Assembly (NCBI GenBank): GCA_965194375.1
Contig: CBDAEL010000002.1
Source of the DNA: Tabrizicola_A aquatica
Lineage (GTDB): Bacteria > Pseudomonadota > Alphaproteobacteria > Rhodobacterales > Rhodobacteraceae
DNA: 64,000 bases
Strand: one strand, 5' to 3'
A program made the position numbers and the translations under genes. This document shows, piece by piece, positions 60,746 through 64,000 of the stretch; position 1 is the stretch's first letter; the number at the start of each line of letters is the position of its first letter. Below the pieces are notes generated by a model, which did no database searches, was not told the DNA's origin, and saw nothing but the letters and a program-made list of their open reading frames with translations.

Positions 60746-61474
60746 TCAGTTCATGTTAGCTATGACGGAGATTTTATTTTCGCCCGAGACAAGACCCTGT
60801 AATAGCTTGTTCGAACTCGCATTTCTGACCGAGATGATATCACCGATCGCACCATTTTCAAGCGCAATTCCAGAAGATGCGACCGTAATGCTTCCAAGAT
60901 CGGTTTCGATTGCGATCCGCTGACCTTCCTCGATAGCCCAATCAGGTTGCAAATGGCGGTCGCGCACCGGAACCCCGTTGCCAACATTTGATGTCAACCT
61001 GCGCCCAACAAGCGCGGCGGGATCCGAAAAATAGCCATGAGCTGGCGCTCGGTCGAATTGGGCAAGTTCCAGCATATCTGCTGTGATCAGCTGACCTTTG
61101 CGGGCTGACTGGCGCAAGACGACGGCCTGCGTCATGTCACCGGGGGAGGAGTCTTCTCCCGATCCAGCGGTATCCGTCCACACCTGTCCTTGGGTGCGCA
61201 GGATGATAGACCACGGGGTTGGGGCCGAGCAGCTTACCTCAAGCGTATCCCAGCGATCGGCAATGCGCGGGCTAACGCGCAACTCCGTGTCGCATGGATA
61301 ATATCGCCGCTCCTCGGTGATGAGCAGTGATGCGGCAACGCCTGCCTCATTTAAGGCCTTCTCAACTTGCTTGGCCACATCCGCGCCCGTCAAAGCCGGA
61401 CCAGTCGCCCCGACCAAGCTTGGCGACGACACACAGAGCAGCAGACTGATCGCTTTGCCCAAGCCCTGCCTCAT
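60746..61474 (-). CDS. flgA: Flagellar basal body P-ring formation protein
   Basis: FlgA is a periplasmic chaperone for P-ring assembly. The 242-residue protein has a signal peptide (about 1-23) and a C-terminal SAF/ChapFlgA domain (about 118-240; VVLRQSARKGQLITADMLEL...VGRRLTSNVGNGVPVRDRHLQPDWAIEEGQRIAIE). The N-terminal part (about 28-115) is the family's variable domain, with YPCDTELRVSPRI. Its start overlaps the FlgT-like gene by four bases. Confidence 0.93.
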   Translation of the reverse strand: MRQGLGKAISLLLCVSSPSLVGATGPALTGADVAKQVEKALNEAGVAASLLITEERRYYPCDTELRVSPRIADRWDTLEVSCSAPTPWSIILRTQGQVWTDTAGSGEDSSPGDMTQAVVLRQSARKGQLITADMLELAQFDRAPAHGYFSDPAALVGRRLTSNVGNGVPVRDRHLQPDWAIEEGQRIAIETDLGSITVASSGIALENGAIGDIISVRNASSNKLLQGLVSGENKISVIANMN

Positions 61475-62598
61475 GGCACGCCCTCCATGAAGCGCACCGG
61501 CACGCCTTGCAGATGGCGCGGATTGGCCAGAGGGTCAATTGTGGCCAAGATGGCGCGATTGCCCTGCAGTTCTGTGATGCTGAACAGCAGATAGGCCTGA
61601 TCGCCACGATCGGTATAGGCCAACATGTTTTTGGTGAGCCCGTCTTGCGAGCCAATCGGAATGCTCAGCTTGCCAACGGCATAGTCCAATGTCGCTGCCA
61701 GCGGCTCACACCGATAGGCGCCGAGCAAACCGTCAAGCTCAGCCGCCACGCCTTCCAAAAGCGCCGCGGCCAACTTATGGCGGTCTTTTCGGAGCATCTG
61801 ATTGAGTGCCCTGATCGGCAGGGCGGTGCCGATTGGCACGCGCCTTTCGATGCGCGTTTGGGCCTTTACCTGCAGCGAGGCCGCATCCATCAAGCGCACA
61901 GAAAGTGCCATCACCACACTTTTGCCCGCATGATCCCCACCAACCATGGTAAGGGAAAGCTCTGAGGTGATCGACAGACCAACGGCTATGTTTGGGGCGG
62001 CGACCCTCGTCCGACGCTGCGTCAAGGCTGCGTAATTCATATCCAGCGCCACCGTCGACAGCGCGCCGACCGCAGGACCTGTGTCCTTGGATTGGGTCAG
62101 TTTGGCATTGCGGGACCGCGCAAGCGCATCCTGCACGCCATCTGCCAAATCCGCGCCGAAATCTTGTAGCCAGACAGGTGCGCCAATGTCGACCGAAACA
62201 ACTGGGCGATACAACGTGGCCATGATCGCGGACCGCTTGGCGCAAAGATCGGTCGCAACCGGCTCTCCTACGAAGGCCTCAACCTTGACCCTATAGTAAT
62301 CCCCGCTCTTGCCTTCCGACAGGATCGAATAGCCCAGGATCCGAGATGACGGGCGCACGACCAGCTGGTCAGCGGTCAGGATCGAGCTTGCGCTGGCGGC
62401 GAAGCCATTCACGTCTACGCCGGCCGTCAGCGCGGCCTCGATCAACGCTTCTTGTAGGGCACGGCGTCGCGTGACGTCGGCCCCTAGACCTGTCTCGACT
62501 GCCTGCCCAGTGGCCTGCACGCGGCGCACGTCTGATTGCGCTGGCAAGGCAGCGGCAAAGACGACCGACCAGACAAGAAACAGAGACCATACCCTCAT
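61471..62598 (-). CDS. FlgT-like flagellar H-ring protein
   Basis: This 375-residue secreted protein has a signal peptide (about 1-22). Its N-terminal domain begins RRVQATGQAVETGLGADVTRRRALQEALIEAALTAGVDVNG, the FlgT_N pattern. FlgT in Vibrio builds the H-ring that stabilises the motor, and a distant FlgT works with MotB and FliL in Rhodobacter sphaeroides, to which this seems equivalent. It follows the FlgP-like gene after eight bases and overlaps flgA. Confidence 0.8.
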   Translation of the reverse strand: MRVWSLFLVWSVVFAAALPAQSDVRRVQATGQAVETGLGADVTRRRALQEALIEAALTAGVDVNGFAASASSILTADQLVVRPSSRILGYSILSEGKSGDYYRVKVEAFVGEPVATDLCAKRSAIMATLYRPVVSVDIGAPVWLQDFGADLADGVQDALARSRNAKLTQSKDTGPAVGALSTVALDMNYAALTQRRTRVAAPNIAVGLSITSELSLTMVGGDHAGKSVVMALSVRLMDAASLQVKAQTRIERRVPIGTALPIRALNQMLRKDRHKLAAALLEGVAAELDGLLGAYRCEPLAATLDYAVGKLSIPIGSQDGLTKNMLAYTDRGDQAYLLFSITELQGNRAILATIDPLANPRHLQGVPVRFMEGVP

Positions 62599-62606
62599 GA
62601 CACAGG

Positions 62607-63116
62607 TCAGATCCCCGACCGCCGCGCGATGCGCAGCATATGGGCGATCATCGCGTGGTCGACCTCTAGGACAACCTCGTAGACGTCAGAGGATTGTGGC
62701 TCGATGCGGATCGTACGGGCCCCCCGGATGACGCCTGAAACTGTGGCCCGCAAGGTGTCAGACTGAACGACGGCCTCTGCCATGGTCGTCCGGCTGTCGA
62801 CCTGCAAACCATGGATCTGTTCCGCCAAAGCGCGCATTGCATCCATGCGGGCGGCGCGGATTGCCATGAGGCTCTTGTGCGCAGTATTGCGGCCTGGTTG
62901 CACCGAAACCACCGCATAACCGATGCCCTGCAGAGGCGGCGCCTTGGACGCGGCGGCCGAAGACGGCGGGTTCATCTTATCCAGCGCCGTCTTGGTCGCA
63001 GCCAATTGCTGGGCCGCGGTAGGAGACGCCGACCCTGAGGTCGAGGCGGAAGGTGCCACGCACCCAGACATGAGCATCAGGCCAACAGCCACAGCAATCA
63101 GACGCTTTTTGGTCAA
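62607..63116 (-). CDS. FlgP-like lipoprotein (LPP20 family)
   Basis: This 169-residue lipoprotein has a signal peptide ending in the lipobox LMSGC and an LPP20-type domain (about 65-165): GIGYAVVSVQPGR, HKSLMAIRAARMDAMRALAEQIHGLQVDS, VIRGARTIRIE and YEVVLEVD. FlgP-type proteins form part of the outer ring around the P/L rings in polar flagella. It is first in the flgP-flgT-flgA-flgM-flgN unit, with a -24/-12 promoter 65 bases upstream. Confidence 0.82.
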   Translation of the reverse strand: MTKKRLIAVAVGLMLMSGCVAPSASTSGSASPTAAQQLAATKTALDKMNPPSSAAASKAPPLQGIGYAVVSVQPGRNTAHKSLMAIRAARMDAMRALAEQIHGLQVDSRTTMAEAVVQSDTLRATVSGVIRGARTIRIEPQSSDVYEVVLEVDHAMIAHMLRIARRSGI

Positions 63117-63180
63117 AGGATCAACTCCTGTATTCTGGGGGCTGTGGGACAGATGCCACCCAAATTCCTCGCTCTGTCAT

Positions 63181-63196
63181 TGCAGGATTTGTGCCA
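63181..63196 (-). promoter_or_regulatory. Sigma-54 promoter of the flgP-flgT-flgA-flgM-flgN unit
   Basis: Read on the - strand, TGGCAC-AAATC-CTGCA matches the consensus, with a perfect -24 element, correct spacing and one mismatch in the -12 element. It lies 65 bases upstream of the FlgP-like gene and 30 bases from the divergent flhA promoter. Confidence 0.78.
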
Positions 63197-63225
63197 GATC
63201 GCCGATCCGCGCGCTGAATCACGCT

Positions 63226-63241
63226 TGGCATGTTTCTTGCT
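63226..63241 (+). promoter_or_regulatory. Sigma-54 promoter of flhA
   Basis: TGGCAT-GTTTC-TTGCT agrees with the -24/-12 consensus, including the invariant GG and GC, and lies 127 bases upstream of flhA. With the site on the other strand it forms a compact divergent sigma-54 control region. Confidence 0.8.
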
Positions 63242-63367
63242 TCATATACCGCAGTCGCATTTCAACGGCGTCAAAAAAGCCTGCGTTTCAAGCCAACGAT
63301 GGAACGGAACGCTAAACTGACGTCGTGAAAGCTTCAAGAGTTTGAAAATTGACAGCCTGGGGGTGTC

Positions 63368-64000
63368 ATGGAATTGACGGGGCTTCTGAATCGGATTGGT
63401 GATCTGCGAGGCTCATTGCAGAGCTTTGCATTGCCTATTGGCATCCTGGCGTTGATCGCCATGATGGTCATGCCGCTGCCGTCGCTTTTGATCGACACTT
63501 TTTTTGTGTTCAATATCCTACTGTCACTGTTGATCTTGATGGTGGCGATGAATGCGAAGCGGCCGCTTGATTTCTCGTCCTTTCCCAACCTTCTTCTCCT
63601 CGCCACGATCCTTCGACTGGCGCTTAACGTGGCATCGACCCGGATCATCTTGGCCGAGGGCCACAACGGTCCAGACGCCGCAGGGCATATCATCAAGGCT
63701 TTTGGCGATTTTGTCGTGTCGGGCAATTATGTCGTGGGTGTTTTTGTCTTTATCATCTTGGTGATTATCAATCTTGTCGTGATTACCAAAGGTTCAGGAC
63801 GTGTGTCCGAAGTGTCGGCGCGCTTCACGCTCGATGCGATGCCCGGCAAGCAGATGGCAATTGATGCCGACTTGAACGCCGGAATCTTGACACCAGAAGA
63901 AGCGACCGCCCGGCGCAGAGAGATCGGCGAAGAGGCCGAATTCTATGGATCGATGGACGGGGCCTCGAAGTTCGTCAAGGGCGACGCGATCGCCGGCATT
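63368..64000 (+). CDS. flhA: Flagellar export apparatus protein FlhA (partial, 5' end)
   Basis: FlhA is the main export gate of the flagellar type III secretion system. The 211 residues present include the first membrane helices and the hallmark stretches DFSSFPNLLLLATILRLALNVASTR and FIILVIINLVVITKGSGRVSEVSARFTLDAMPGKQMAIDADLNAG of the FHIPEP family. Start ATG 63368 follows GGGGGTGTC. The gene runs out of the window. A good sigma-54 promoter precedes it. Confidence 0.97.
   Translation, partial: MELTGLLNRIGDLRGSLQSFALPIGILALIAMMVMPLPSLLIDTFFVFNILLSLLILMVAMNAKRPLDFSSFPNLLLLATILRLALNVASTRIILAEGHNGPDAAGHIIKAFGDFVVSGNYVVGVFVFIILVIINLVVITKGSGRVSEVSARFTLDAMPGKQMAIDADLNAGILTPEEATARRREIGEEAEFYGSMDGASKFVKGDAIAGI

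Noticed and set aside
1..64000. CRISPR arrays, tRNA and rRNA genes
   Set aside because: No regularly spaced direct repeats, cloverleaf sequences or rRNA stretches were seen in the intergenic regions.

Overview
The window is a piece of an alphaproteobacterial chromosome, almost certainly from the order Rhodobacterales (family Rhodobacteraceae, relatives of Rhodobacter). The evidence is high-GC coding sequence, a SAM/SAH-type riboswitch in front of metK (a class known from Rhodobacterales), the ethylmalonyl-CoA pathway genes ccr, ecm, meaC and mcl2 set around sdhCDAB and mdh, dispersed GGAGTATTT-type intergenic palindromes, and a flagellar cluster that resembles the polar (Fla1-like) system of Rhodobacter rather than the usual alphaproteobacterial one. 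I saw no rRNA, tRNA, CRISPR array or intact insertion sequence.

Layout. 1-13.3 kb is housekeeping, mostly on the + strand: the end of ybeY, a CorC-like CBS protein, lnt, metK with its riboswitch, trmB, aroA (class II EPSP synthase), cmk, a nitroreductase, rpsA, ihfB, a LapA-domain membrane protein and trpF. A RAM-domain protein and a RecD-like helicase follow on the - strand. 13.4-31.3 kb is central carbon metabolism: ccr, a PlsB-like acyltransferase and ecm; a DeoD-type phosphorylase; sdhC-sdhD-sdhA-(two lipoproteins)-sdhB; meaC coupled to a HELGH zincin-like protein; a DUF1737 protein, NnrU and mcl2; mdh. Together these take crotonyl-CoA through ethylmalonyl-CoA to methylsuccinyl-CoA, hydrate mesaconyl-CoA, release malate from malyl-CoA and feed the C4 segment of the TCA cycle. 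31.4-43.6 kb is accessory metabolism and transport: a glutamine amidotransferase, an EamA exporter, a flavodoxin-fold reductase, a dimethylglycine-dehydrogenase-like enzyme, a GcvA-like LysR regulator, a SitABCD-type Mn/Fe ABC transporter with a Fur/Mur-like box, a BASS transporter and an acyl-CoA ligase. 43.6-52.6 kb is one long - strand unit of eight genes (two Rieske oxygenases, a polyamine/opine-type ABC transporter, a small protein and an amidohydrolase), with a divergent BetI-like TetR regulator. It looks like a self-contained uptake and degradation locus for an unidentified, probably N-methylated or amide-containing, substrate.

After a 0.7 kb gene-free junction, 53.4-64 kb is a flagellar island with visibly lower GC in its first part. 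It holds a FleQ-like sigma-54 activator without a receiver domain, a motA-motB-fliD unit of the PomA/PomB sequence type, three secreted or small accessory genes (DUF1566; a nitrile-hydratase-leader-like protein; a Sel1-repeat protein reminiscent of MotX), flgP-flgT-flgA-flgM-flgN, and the start of flhA. Good -24/-12 promoters are visible in front of flgP, flhA and the DUF1566 gene, which fits the sigma-54 activator. The most interesting part is this set of Vibrio-style motor-ring and stator genes with its two unexplained accessory proteins.
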